Assembly: GCA_022764165.1 (NCBI GenBank)
Contig: JALERM010000077.1
Span: 1-41,163 of the forward strand
Length of the DNA stretch: 41,163 nt
DNA from: Eubacterium sp.
Lineage (GTDB): Bacteria > Bacillota > Clostridia > Lachnospirales > Lachnospiraceae
Direction: 5' to 3'
How positions within the stretch are numbered: position 1 is the stretch's first letter; the number at the start of each line of letters is the position of its first letter. The notes under the pieces are model-generated. The model was not told the origin of the DNA. It saw only the letters and a list, made by a program, of their open reading frames with translations, and did not search any database. Both the position numbers and the translations under genes were made by a program. Below are positions 7,234-14,402 of the stretch, piece by piece.

Positions 7234-7467
7234 ATGGCAAGTAAAGAGTTGATTGAGGAAGTTGGAAAGTACATAAACAAATACTACGAGCCAGGGACAG
7301 ATGATATTAAGATGGATGAAGAAATGAAATCCATCTTTGATAAAATAAGAAGCTTCCGAAAAAAGAGAAAGGAACAGAAGAAGCAGGAAGCACCTGCTGA
7401 CTATGAGACAGATATGTCTGCTCCCGCAGAATTTGATGTGGGCAGCATGAAAAAAACGAAGGTATGA
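7234..7467 (+). CDS. Small charged protein of unknown function
   Basis: 77 residues, highly charged. An amphipathic helical start (KELIEEVGKYINKYY) is followed by a basic stretch (RSFRKKRKEQKKQ) and an Ala/Pro/Asp-rich tail. It overlaps the next gene by ATGA (7464-7467), so the two are translationally coupled. No family is recognised. It could be the separated N-terminal partner of the HTH-type protein that follows. Confidence 0.5.
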   Translation: MASKELIEEVGKYINKYYEPGTDDIKMDEEMKSIFDKIRSFRKKRKEQKKQEAPADYETDMSAPAEFDVGSMKKTKV

Positions 7468-7769
7468 TTGATGAGAGGGGATTGACAGATTCTGAAGTTT
7501 ATACAAAAGCCTATGTTGACCGGAGGCATTTTTCAAAGATCCGGAAAGATATCAACTATACACCAAATAAGAAAACAGTGCTGGCTTTTACAATAGCATT
7601 GGAGTTATCCCTGGATGAAGCAAAGGATTTGCTCCGCAGTGCCGGTTTTGCATTATCCAGAAGTTCTAAAACAGATACTATAGTGGCGTATTTTTTGCAA
7701 AATAAAATCTATGATATGTTTGAAATTAATGATGTGCTGTATGCTTATGGGCAGCCGGTATTTGATTAA
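7464..7769 (+). CDS. Helix-turn-helix-like regulatory protein
   Basis: 101 residues. The pattern LTDSEVYTKAYVDRRHFSKI, then TPNKKTVLAFTIALELSLDEAKDLLRSAGFALS, matches XRE/Cro-like HTH proteins: a four-to-five-helix fold in which a 'tutored' helix KKTVLAFTIALEL follows the recognition helix. The C-terminal part (IVAYFLQNKIYDMFEINDVLYAYG) is seen in a family often encoded near VWA/TerY-type genes in Firmicutes. It precedes a broken VWA gene here. It is translationally coupled to the upstream small gene. No target can be deduced. Confidence 0.55.
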   Translation: MIDERGLTDSEVYTKAYVDRRHFSKIRKDINYTPNKKTVLAFTIALELSLDEAKDLLRSAGFALSRSSKTDTIVAYFLQNKIYDMFEINDVLYAYGQPVFD

Positions 7770-7877
7770 ATGATAAAAGGTGAAATCTCAATGTCGCCTG
7801 TCAAGCGACCAACTCAGTTGGTTCTGTATATAAAATGTGATTATAAACGATTGAAGGAGGTAATACACAGGGATACC

Positions 7878-7913
7878 ATGATGACCCGTAAAACAGGGTC
7901 AAGAAGGAGGTAA
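7878..7913 (+). other. Possible 11-codon ORF overlapping the VWA ribosome binding site
   Basis: ATG ATG ... AGA AGG AGG TAA. Its last codons are themselves the Shine-Dalgarno sequence of the VWA gene. GAAGGAGGTAAT occurs twice, at 7853-7864 and 7903-7914. The first copy is too far (17 nt) from ATG 7878 for good initiation, so coding is doubtful. Confidence 0.2.
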
Positions 7914-7917
7914 TCAC

Positions 7918-8403
7918 ATGAATACAGGATTAACTGAGTTGGTTTTTATTTTGGACAGAAGTGGTTCTATGGGAGGTCTTGAGAGCGATACAATCGGCGG
8001 ATTTAATGGAATGATTGAGAGACAGAAATCAGAAGGTAAGCCAGTGAATGTGACAACAGTGTTATTTGATGATCAGGTGGAGATTATTCATGACCGGTTT
8101 CCGATAGAGATTATCGAGCCTTTGACAGAAAAAGAATACTATGTCCGGGGTTGTACGGCACTTCTGGATGCATTGGGGGCAGCGATTGAAAAGATTGATA
8201 ATGTTCAGAAACATCTTCCGGAAGCCCATAAAGCAGGAAAAGTCATTTTTGTCATAACTACGGATGGATTGGAAAATTCCAGTGAGAATTTTACATATGA
8301 AAAGATCCGGAGAATGATCAGTGCAAAAAAAAGTGTGGATGGGAATTCTTATTCCTTGGTGCCAACATTGATGCAGGGAAAGAAGCGGAAAATACCTTTT
8401 TAG
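7918..8403 (+). pseudogene. VWA-domain (TerY-like) protein, frameshifted
   Basis: 161 residues as read. The metal-ion-dependent adhesion site DRSGSMGG lies near residues 13-20. Later come GCTALLDALG and VIFVITTDGLENSS, all typical of COG4245/TerY-like von Willebrand A proteins associated with tellurium/stress and defence loci. In the run of eight A at 8325-8332 the frame is lost. In the -1 frame the protein would continue WEFLFLGANIDAGKEAE, the normal family ending. The same -1 frame runs straight into the AAA15 ATPase fragment at 8418, which itself has no ribosome binding site, so the two parts are one damaged fusion. It has a good site, AAGGAGG, before ATG 7918. Confidence 0.75.
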
Positions 8404-8417
8404 CAGAAGATGATGAA

Positions 8418-9419
8418 GTGTATGAGTATGGATTTTCGCTTGATGCAAAGCAGGTATATGAAGAATGGTTAATGATTTTGACAAAAGACGGTTTTGAACC
8501 ATTATTTGAAAGACAGACAGATATTGAAGAAAAAACAACAATAGAGATTACATCCAAATTTGCACGTCAAGGATCAAAAAACAGAGAACTGGCTGAACTC
8601 TTAAAAGAAACAATTAAGGAAAAGCAGAAAAATCAATTGTTCTTATATAAACTATATGATAATGGAATAAAGAGAGTTGAACCTGTGATGGAATGGTTTC
8701 AATCTATTCAGGTTATTTTTCCAAGTACAAAAGTGCGTTTTTTGCCGATTAGAATAAGCAGAGATATAGATTTTCAGAAATTTATGTCGGATAGTTTAAG
8801 CAAGATGGACACTGATGTTGTTCGAGTTTCGGCTGTGAGCAACGAATTGGATTTTCATGATTTTGCTGAAAAATCACATTTCCCAAAAGAATTAATCCAG
8901 GATATTGAGGAAAAAAAGCAGGGAATGTTTAGTATGGCCGGAAAGTACTATATTTTTGGGGAAAAACAAGGAAATCGGATGACTCTTATTCAAATTAAAT
9001 TTGAGCACAAATTAAATTCTAAAAGCGTGGAATTTGATTTGGAAGATGAATCTGATGGTACACAGAGACTACTGGATTTATTGCCAATGCTGTTTGCAAT
9101 GGATAAAAAGACAAGAAACATTTATTTTGTTGATGAGATAGATAGAAGTCTTCATACAAAATTATCGAAATACTTGTTAAAACTTTTTCTGGAAAATAGT
9201 GACGAATCGAATTGTCAGATCCTATATACGGCACATGATGTGAACTTAATCGATTTAGACAATTTCGCACAAGATGAAATATGGTTTGTGGAAAAGAAAC
9301 TAACAGGTGAAACAACGATAAAACCTATGTCTGATTTTGAGGTGAAAGCAGGTCAGGATGTTTTAAAAGCGTATTTAAGTGGACGTTTTGGGGCAGTTCC
9401 TGTCATAAAGGGGGTGTAG
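8418..9419 (+). pseudogene. AAA15-type ATPase lacking its P-loop (AbiLi/RloA-like), fused to the VWA remnant
   Basis: 333 residues from the first ATG. It holds the later part of an AAA15/AAA21 ATP-binding protein: YEYGFSLDAKQVYEEWL and LFERQTD, the signature-like SDGTQRLLDLLP, Walker B IYFVDEIDRSLH, then LYTAHDVNLIDL and the C-terminal GRFGAVP. The N-terminal 50-100 residues with Walker A are missing. The reading frame is open upstream into the end of the VWA domain, which places a deletion junction near 8400. Without Walker A, ATP binding is not expected. The next gene is rloB-like, the usual partner in AbiL-type abortive infection systems, so the locus was probably such a system. Confidence 0.75.
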
Positions 9420-10024
9420 ATGATGGAACTTATTCATAGAAGAAGTAAGCCGTTTTCTGTGGAAAATCCGTATAGAACAAAACGGCCATCTACCTCTAAA
9501 ATTATTTTTTTATCATGTGAGGGAAGTGAGACTGAGGAAGAATATATAGAATTGATGAATTTAAAAGAAAAAAAGAATCGATTTACGAATTTTCAAAATA
9601 TCCTGAGGATGAATTTTGGATTGTTACAGATGTGGATGATAATTTAGATAATCACAAAGCTGAATTTGAAAATGCTATTCAAGCGTGCGATGAAAAAGGT
9701 TATAGATATGCTATAAGTAATCCTTTTTTCGAGATATGGTTGTTGTTGCACCATGATGATGTGAATGAAGAAGACAGAAAATATGCAGTAACAGAAAGCC
9801 ATCCATATAAGGCGACGGACCATTTTAGAATCAGATTAGCAGAAAAGAATACACCGTTGAAAAATCAGAAGCACATACAATTAGAGCATTATTCTGATGA
9901 AAAGGTACGAATTGCAGTGAAACGAGCGAAAGAACTTATGGATGGAAGAGAAGAAAAAATTCCATCCCAATATGGAACATACGTATACAAAATTGTAGAT
10001 GAAATATTAGAAGTGATTTCATAG
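9420..10024 (+). pseudogene. rloB: RloB-like protein (AbiLii-type), internally deleted and frameshifted
   Basis: The N-terminal part ends at 9647. It carries the RloB opening: basic residues, then IIFLSCEGSETEEEY. The C-terminal part, in the -1 frame, continues YPEDEFWIVTDVDDN, then YRYAISNPFFEIWLLLHHDD, both diagnostic for RloB, a Toprim-like nuclease-type partner of AAA15 ATPases. About 28 residues separate CEG from DEFW, where family members have clearly more, so an internal stretch is missing. The frame break lies near 9545-9575. A slippery A_AAA_AAG (9569-9575) is in the phase needed to join the two frames. ATG 9420 abuts the stop of the ATPase fragment. Confidence 0.75.
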
Positions 10025-10041
10025 AATTCTGCGAGGAAAAA

Positions 10042-10128
10042 ATGTCATTAAGTAAAATTGAAGTACAGAACTTTACAATATTTGAAGATATAACCATTCC
10101 GTTTTGTAAAGGACTGAATGTTCTGTAA
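10042..10128 (+). pseudogene. N-terminal stub of an SMC/RecF-like AAA ATPase
   Basis: 28 codons reading MSLSKIEVQNFTIFEDITIP and ending GLNVL-stop. This is the standard N-terminal beta-strand pair of RecF/AAA15-like ATPases, cut exactly where the Walker A loop (IGxNGxGKT) should begin. It lies 17 nt after the RloB remnant, with AGGAAAAA upstream. Confidence 0.6.
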
Positions 10129-10243
10129 GGATGAGGACGACAAAGTACAGTGTGAGATAGCTGAAGAATTTGAATTATTAGAACACAATGCTATTATGGA
10201 TACCTTCCGTCAGCTTTATAGAGAAGAAATCGGGTGGTATTAA
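10118..10243 (+). pseudogene. Short C-terminal gene fragment
   Basis: An open stretch of 41 codons ending IMDTFRQLYREEIGWY-stop. It overlaps the ATPase stub in another frame and stops 1 nt before the next gene. It looks like the tail of a longer protein joined to the stub by a deletion. The family is not recognised. Confidence 0.35.
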
Positions 10244-10244
10244 A

Positions 10245-10730
10245 ATGAAAGTCATAACGGAATCTGAAATGAATTTTGGAAAATTTGATGAAGCAGATGT
10301 ATTTCACATTGAAGACTCCCAAATCTATAAAAATCTCGGCTCCGGAATAAAGACAGTAGAATTTATTCTAAAATATGATGAGAACAGCATTGTATTTCTG
10401 GAAGAGAAGAAAAGCTGCCCCAATGCAGCAAACCGTGCTGCAAATGGTGGATTTATTACAGTGGATAATTTGGAACCGAATCCCAAGAATCCGATTATTG
10501 CAGCCTTTTTCAGAAATATAGGCTATGCAGATCAGCTTGGCTCAGGTGTCCGCAATTTGTTTAAGTACAGTAAATACTATTCCGGACAGGAACCGCAATT
10601 TATAGAAGGGGATGTTTTTCGAATTATTGTACCGCTCGATGACCATAACTATGATTTTGTTATGAACTGTGTGGCAGAGAATTACATTGACAACAATCCG
10701 ACAGCCAACACTTTCCGGATTGACTGTTAA
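10245..10730 (+). pseudogene. Chimeric ORF ending in a Schlafen/AlbA-type ATPase C-terminus
   Basis: 161 residues with two unlike halves. Residues 1 to about 65 (MKVITESEMNFGKFDEADVF ... FLEEKKSCPNAANR) look like the start of a small defence-associated hypothetical. From about residue 67, NGGFITVDNL, then NPKNPIIAAFFRNIGYADQL, GSGVRNLFKYSKYYSG and EGDVFRIIVPL are the HATPase-like C-terminal region of AlbA_2/Schlafen 'RecG-like' regulators. The AlbA domain and the first part of the ATPase are absent. It is probably a deletion fusion and not a functional protein. Confidence 0.6.
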
Positions 10731-10773
10731 AATACGTCAAAAAATTGCCCTGCATTGGATAAGTTTTGGCTCG

Positions 10774-10812
10774 ATATGTTGTAAATATCTTGTTATGATA
10801 TCTACAACATAT
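10774..10812. promoter_or_regulatory. Operator-like inverted repeat upstream of the DUF4867 gene
   Basis: ATATGTTGTA (10774-10783) and TACAACATAT (10803-10812) are perfect 10-bp arms, 19 nt apart. TATGAT at 10794-10799 lies in between as a possible -10 box, but no -35 is obvious at normal spacing. Confidence 0.45.
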
Positions 10813-10835
10813 ATTTGTTCAGGGAGGTTTATTAC

Positions 10836-11459
10836 ATGAATATGAAAAATGTCAATGACCAGTCTTTTGGTAAGTATGGAAGAGTACTGACTGGCTACAA
10901 GATGGATGAGCTTTTGAAAGAAATGCAGAATACACCACTTCCGAACGATGTGGTTTATGTACCTTCTGTACCGGAACTGGAAGCATTGGATGTAAAAAAT
11001 GCCTTTCAGCAGCGGGCATTTGGAGGTCTGCCGATTCAGATTGGATATTGTAACGGAAATAATACGAAGTTAAATGCCGTAGAGTATCATCGCTCTTCTG
11101 AAATTAACGTTGCAGTAACAGATATGATTCTTCTGATCGGTATGCAGCAGGATGTGACTGATGATTTTACTTATGACACTGCAAATATTGAAGCGTTTTT
11201 TGTTCCGGCCGGAACAGCAGTTGAAATGTATGCCACAACCCTGCACTATGCACCATGTACCGCAGAAGAAGGTGGTTTCCGCTGTGTAGTTGTTTTGCCG
11301 GAAGGGACGAATACAGATCTGGATTTCCCGATCGGCAAAGAGGGAGAAGATCGTTTGATCACAGCAAAAAATAAATGGCTGATTGCTCATGAAGATGCCG
11401 GAATCGCCGGAGCATTCTGTGGGCTTCAGGGAAAAAATATAGATATAACAGAAGAATAA
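10836..11459 (+). CDS. DUF4867 family protein
   Basis: 207 residues, soluble, with no signal peptide or membrane helix. The central and C-terminal parts (VEYHRSSEINVAV, AFFVPAGTAVEMYATTLHYAP, FRCVVVLPEGTN) have the spacing of a cupin-like beta-barrel: His and Glu in HRSSEIN, His in LHYAPC. I recognise it as the DUF4867 family of Firmicutes, often near sugar-catabolism genes. The start at 10836 follows AGGGAGG by 8 nt. It is monocistronic, between an inverted repeat and a strong terminator. The exact reaction is unknown. Confidence 0.7.
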   Translation: MNMKNVNDQSFGKYGRVLTGYKMDELLKEMQNTPLPNDVVYVPSVPELEALDVKNAFQQRAFGGLPIQIGYCNGNNTKLNAVEYHRSSEINVAVTDMILLIGMQQDVTDDFTYDTANIEAFFVPAGTAVEMYATTLHYAPCTAEEGGFRCVVVLPEGTNTDLDFPIGKEGEDRLITAKNKWLIAHEDAGIAGAFCGLQGKNIDITEE

Positions 11460-11486
11460 AACGTGATGCGATATCACAAAATAATC

Positions 11487-11526
11487 CCGTACGAGAATCC
11501 GCAAACGATTCTCGTGCGGTTTTTTT
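11487..11526 (+). terminator. Intrinsic terminator of the DUF4867 gene
   Basis: CCGTACGAGAATC (11487-11499) pairs with GATTCTCGTGCGG (11507-11519) with one wobble; T7 follows. Confidence 0.93.
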
Positions 11527-11553
11527 GAGTTCACAAAAACTTCACAAAAATTA

Positions 11554-11580
11554 TTAGCACTCCCTATTGACGAGTGCTAA
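11554..11580. promoter_or_regulatory. CIRCE element (HrcA operator)
   Basis: TTAGCACTC (11554-11562), 9 nt, GAGTGCTAA (11572-11580): a perfect match to the CIRCE consensus bound by the heat-shock repressor HrcA. It overlaps the -35 box of the hsp20 promoter. Confidence 0.97.
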
Positions 11581-11595
11581 AATATGTGTTATATT
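11567..11595 (+). promoter_or_regulatory. Heat-shock promoter of hsp20
   Basis: TTGACG (11567-11572), 17-nt spacer, TATATT (11590-11595). The -35 box lies inside CIRCE, so HrcA binding should block RNA polymerase. The leader to the hsp20 start is about 110 nt. Confidence 0.8.
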
Positions 11596-11713
11596 ACATG
11601 TAGAACAAAGGAAGGGAAATAAAAAGAGAACAAAGTTCCCGGAATTTCCTGAAACATCCCGGTTCCAAAGAAGCAAGGTAATAGATTTCATTCATGAAAA
11701 GGAGAGATGACTT

Positions 11714-12157
11714 ATGTTGATGCCTAGTATTTTTGGAGAAAATTTATTTGATGAGTTTTTTGATGATTTTGTACGCCCGACAAGAAGAGTGGTACGTTAT
11801 AACACCCCGTCTACAACGATTATGAAGACAGATGTGAAAGAGACTGAAGGAAGCTACGAGCTGGATATTGATTTGCCTGGATATAAGAAGGAAGATGTGA
11901 AAGCAGAGTTGAAAGATGGCTATCTGACCATCAGTGCTGCGACTAATACCAACAATGACCAGAAAGATGAGAATGGAAAATACATCAGGAGAGAAAGATA
12001 TTATGGTAATTGCAGCAGAAGCTTCTATGTAGGAGAAAATATCACACAGGAAGACATTAAAGCCCGGTTCGAGGATGGCATTTTGAAGATTGTCGTTCCG
12101 AAGAAAGAAGCCAAACCGGCGGTGGAAGAGAAAAAATATATTTCTATTGAAGGATGA
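11714..12157 (+). CDS. hsp20: Small heat-shock protein, Hsp20 family
   Basis: 147 residues, usual for the family. It is an ATP-independent holdase chaperone in the cytosol. The short N-terminal arm (MLMPSIFGENLFDEFFDDF) is followed by the alpha-crystallin domain from about residue 40 (MKTDVKETEGSYELDIDLPG, then the SISAA-like strand LTISAA). Near the end GILKIVVPKKE contains the family A-x-x-x-G-x-L/I-x-I-x-V-P signature (FEDGILKIVVP). AGGAGAG precedes ATG 11714. Control by CIRCE is clear from the upstream element. A terminator separates it from the DnaJ-like gene, which may receive read-through. Confidence 0.95.
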   Translation: MLMPSIFGENLFDEFFDDFVRPTRRVVRYNTPSTTIMKTDVKETEGSYELDIDLPGYKKEDVKAELKDGYLTISAATNTNNDQKDENGKYIRRERYYGNCSRSFYVGENITQEDIKARFEDGILKIVVPKKEAKPAVEEKKYISIEG

Positions 12158-12190
12158 TGTATTCCGTCAGGAAGCATTTGAAGCAGGAGG

Positions 12191-12220
12191 GGGAATGCTC
12201 GTAAAGAGCATTCCCTTTTT
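12191..12220 (+). terminator. Terminator between hsp20 and the DnaJ-like gene
   Basis: GGGAATGCTC (12191-12200), loop GTAAA, GAGCATTCCC (12206-12215), T5. A perfect 10-bp stem. It would make the DnaJ-like gene dependent on read-through or on a separate promoter, which I cannot see clearly. Confidence 0.9.
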
Positions 12221-12279
12221 GTAAAATCAGGACTTGATTGTGAGTTTTGAACAGCCTGGCTGAACAGGAGGTGGTTATT

Positions 12280-13266
12280 GTGAAAAGGGATTATTATGAT
12301 GTGCTGGGTGTGAATAAACATGCGGATGAGAAAGAAATTAAGCATGCATACAGGAAACTGGCGAAAAAATATCATCCAGATACAAATGCAGGTAATGCAG
12401 ATGCTGAGCAGAAGTTCAAAGAAGTGACAGAAGCTTATAATGTGCTGAGTGACAAAGAAAAACGTCAGTTATATGATCAGTATGGATTTGCAGCATTTGA
12501 TCCCAATATGGATCCCCATATGAATAAGAACTGGAACCAGAGTTACGGAAAGGGAAGCACAGGTAACGGAGGATTTTACAGCCATTTTCGGACTGGAGAC
12601 CCCGGAGGTTTCCGTCAGGAATATCACTTTGAAGGCGGAAGCATGGATGATATTTTTGATGATTTCTTCCAGGGTGCATTTCGGACCGATTTTAATCAAA
12701 ATAATTTTAATCGGAGTAATTTTAACAGAAATGATTTTAACAGGAAGCAAAGGGGAAGTGATCTGGAAGCGGAGATTATCATCGGTTTTGAGGACGCGGT
12801 ACATGGCTGTGACCGCGTGATTCATCTGCAGGGTGCTGCCACCCAGTCCCTTCAGGTCCATATTCCTGCAGGAATAGATGAAGGTATGAGTGTGCGGCTG
12901 AAAGGTAAGGGAAATCCGGGAATCGGAGGCGGGGCATCTGGTGATATTTTGCTGAAAGTTCATATAGAGGAAAAACCGGGATATGAGAGAAAAGGTATGG
13001 ATGTCTATACGACTGCGAATATTCCGTTCACAACGGCAGTATTTGGCGGTGAGGTACAGGTACCGACACTCTATGGCAATGTGGTGTGTAAAATAAAACC
13101 GGGAACACAGTCAGGAAGTAAAATCCGTCTGCGCAATAAAGGCATTGTATCGATGAAAGATTCCTCCAGACATGGAGATGAATATGTGACGATACAGATC
13201 CAGGTTCCGAGAAATCTCAATAGCGTACAGAAGCAGAAATTGATGGAATATCAGAATGTTTCGTAA
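12280..13266 (+). CDS. cbpA: DnaJ/CbpA-type co-chaperone without zinc finger
   Basis: 328 residues. The J domain (about 1-70) starts [10 protein letters not shown] and has the HPD loop (KYHPDTN), which stimulates DnaK ATPase. A Gly/Asn/Phe-rich linker (about 75-160) contains four near-identical five-residue units encoded by a 15-nt tandem repeat. The C-terminal substrate-binding domains (about 165-325) include [16 protein letters not shown] and [19 protein letters not shown]. The CxxCxGxG zinc modules of DnaJ are absent, so this is a class B (CbpA-like) protein. GTG 12280 is preferred, with CAGGAGGTGG just upstream and the J domain starting at once. It lies behind hsp20, a holdase plus refolding co-chaperone pair. 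Confidence 0.9.
   Translation: MKRDYYDVLGVNKHADEKEIKHAYRKLAKKYHPDTNAGNADAEQKFKEVTEAYNVLSDKEKRQLYDQYGFAAFDPNMDPHMNKNWNQSYGKGSTGNGGFYSHFRTGDPGGFRQEYHFEGGSMDDIFDDFFQGAFRTDFNQNNFNRSNFNRNDFNRKQRGSDLEAEIIIGFEDAVHGCDRVIHLQGAATQSLQVHIPAGIDEGMSVRLKGKGNPGIGGGASGDILLKVHIEEKPGYERKGMDVYTTANIPFTTAVFGGEVQVPTLYGNVVCKIKPGTQSGSKIRLRNKGIVSMKDSSRHGDEYVTIQIQVPRNLNSVQKQKLMEYQNVS
12688..12747 (+). repeat. 15-nt tandem repeat (x4) inside the DnaJ-like gene
   Basis: Four in-frame units of the pattern (A/G)ATTTTAA(T/C)(C/A)(A/G)... encode [15 protein letters not shown] and DFNRK. It lies in the flexible linker, so copy-number changes would be tolerated without frameshift. Confidence 0.8.
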
Positions 13267-13360
13267 AATATAGGATTTTTATAAAAATAATACTGAGTAT
13301 GTTGTTAAAAGGTGATATAATATAATTCCATAGAAAATAGATTAAAGTGAGGCAATTAAG

Positions 13361-14290
13361 ATGGAATTAAAATCATGGACCTATGAAGAATTTCCTGAGT
13401 TCTCAGGAAAAATAGAAGATGCAAAGACGATAAAAACCAGCGGTGAGGATATAGGAGTGCGTTATCTGCCCGATGTACTTTATGCAGATGTGGACGGAAC
13501 AGAACTTCATCTTCAGATTCTGCAGCCATATACGCACAATCATCCTGAGAAAAAATATCCGTGTATCGTCTGGGTGCAGGGTTCGGCATGGATGCAACAA
13601 GACGTGAAGGGGAATTTGCCAATGTATTCCCGGCTGGCGGCCCGTGGTTATGTGGTTGCGATCGTACAATATCGCCATTCAGGTATCGCAGCATTTCCGG
13701 CACAGATTCAGGATGCGAAGAATGCTATTCGTTATATGAGAAAATATGCGGAAGAATACGGTGTGGATTCTGATAGTATTCTGGTGGGCGGTGATTCTTC
13801 CGGCGGTCATACAGCGGTATTTTGTGGCATCGTGAAGGATAACGATGAACTGGATCATAATCTGTTTCCGGGTGTTTCTGCAGAGGTGAAGGGTGTAATC
13901 GATTATTATGGGGCAGTCAGCCTGATGTATGAGGACGGATTTCCCTCAACCGTCGATCATCATTTGCCGGACAGTCCGGAAGGTATGTTGATGGGACATG
14001 TCAATTTGAGAGAAAATAAAGAACTTTGTCAAAAAGGTTCTGCAGAATGTTATATCACACCGGAATTACAGATGGCTCCCACCCTGATTCTGCATGGCAC
14101 AAAAGACCGGACGGTGAATACATACGAAAGTGTACAACTTTATGAAAAAATGAAATCCTGTGGGAAACAGGTGGAATTATATCTGCTTGAAGGTGCTGAC
14201 CACGGCGGTGCGGAATTCTGGACAGAAGATGTGTGCCGCCTGGTTGATGAATTTGCGCAGGATTGTATGAAAGTAGAATCTAATCGATGA
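13361..14290 (+). CDS. Alpha/beta-hydrolase, esterase/lipase (BD-FAE-like)
   Basis: 309 residues, cytosolic (no signal peptide). It hydrolyses esters, perhaps acetyl or aryl groups on carbohydrates. The fold is shown by LHLQILQPY, the oxyanion region VWVQGSAW, and nucleophile Ser146 in GDSSG with a second Gly (GGDSSGGH). The acid Asp is in LHGTKDRTV and the catalytic His in GADHGG. In the BD-FAE/HSL-like group the oxyanion motif is usually HGG; here it is VQG, a modest change. GTGAGG precedes the ATG. It has a possible TATAAT (13316-13321 or 13321-13326) but no clear -35. It converges on aroE on the other strand. The substrate is unknown. Confidence 0.85.
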   Translation: MELKSWTYEEFPEFSGKIEDAKTIKTSGEDIGVRYLPDVLYADVDGTELHLQILQPYTHNHPEKKYPCIVWVQGSAWMQQDVKGNLPMYSRLAARGYVVAIVQYRHSGIAAFPAQIQDAKNAIRYMRKYAEEYGVDSDSILVGGDSSGGHTAVFCGIVKDNDELDHNLFPGVSAEVKGVIDYYGAVSLMYEDGFPSTVDHHLPDSPEGMLMGHVNLRENKELCQKGSAECYITPELQMAPTLILHGTKDRTVNTYESVQLYEKMKSCGKQVELYLLEGADHGGAEFWTEDVCRLVDEFAQDCMKVESNR

Positions 14291-14365
14291 AAGCTAAATA
14301 TTAATATGTTACTGTTTCTGCTGGTATCATTTGTAAAGGTGATGAAAAAAGAAAGTTGATAAGAT

Positions 14366-14401
14366 TTCCCCGGGGAAAATGTAAAAATCCCCGGGGAAAA
14401 T
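14366..14401 (-). repeat. 35-nt double-palindrome repeat, copy B
   Basis: Reverse-complement copy of 1969-2003 with a single difference. It holds TTCCCCGGGGAA (14366-14377) and TCCCCGGGGA (14388-14397) and begins one base after the aroE stop codon in the aroE direction. In both copies the element sits directly behind a stop codon in the same relative orientation. Confidence 0.85.
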
Positions 14402-14402
14402 A

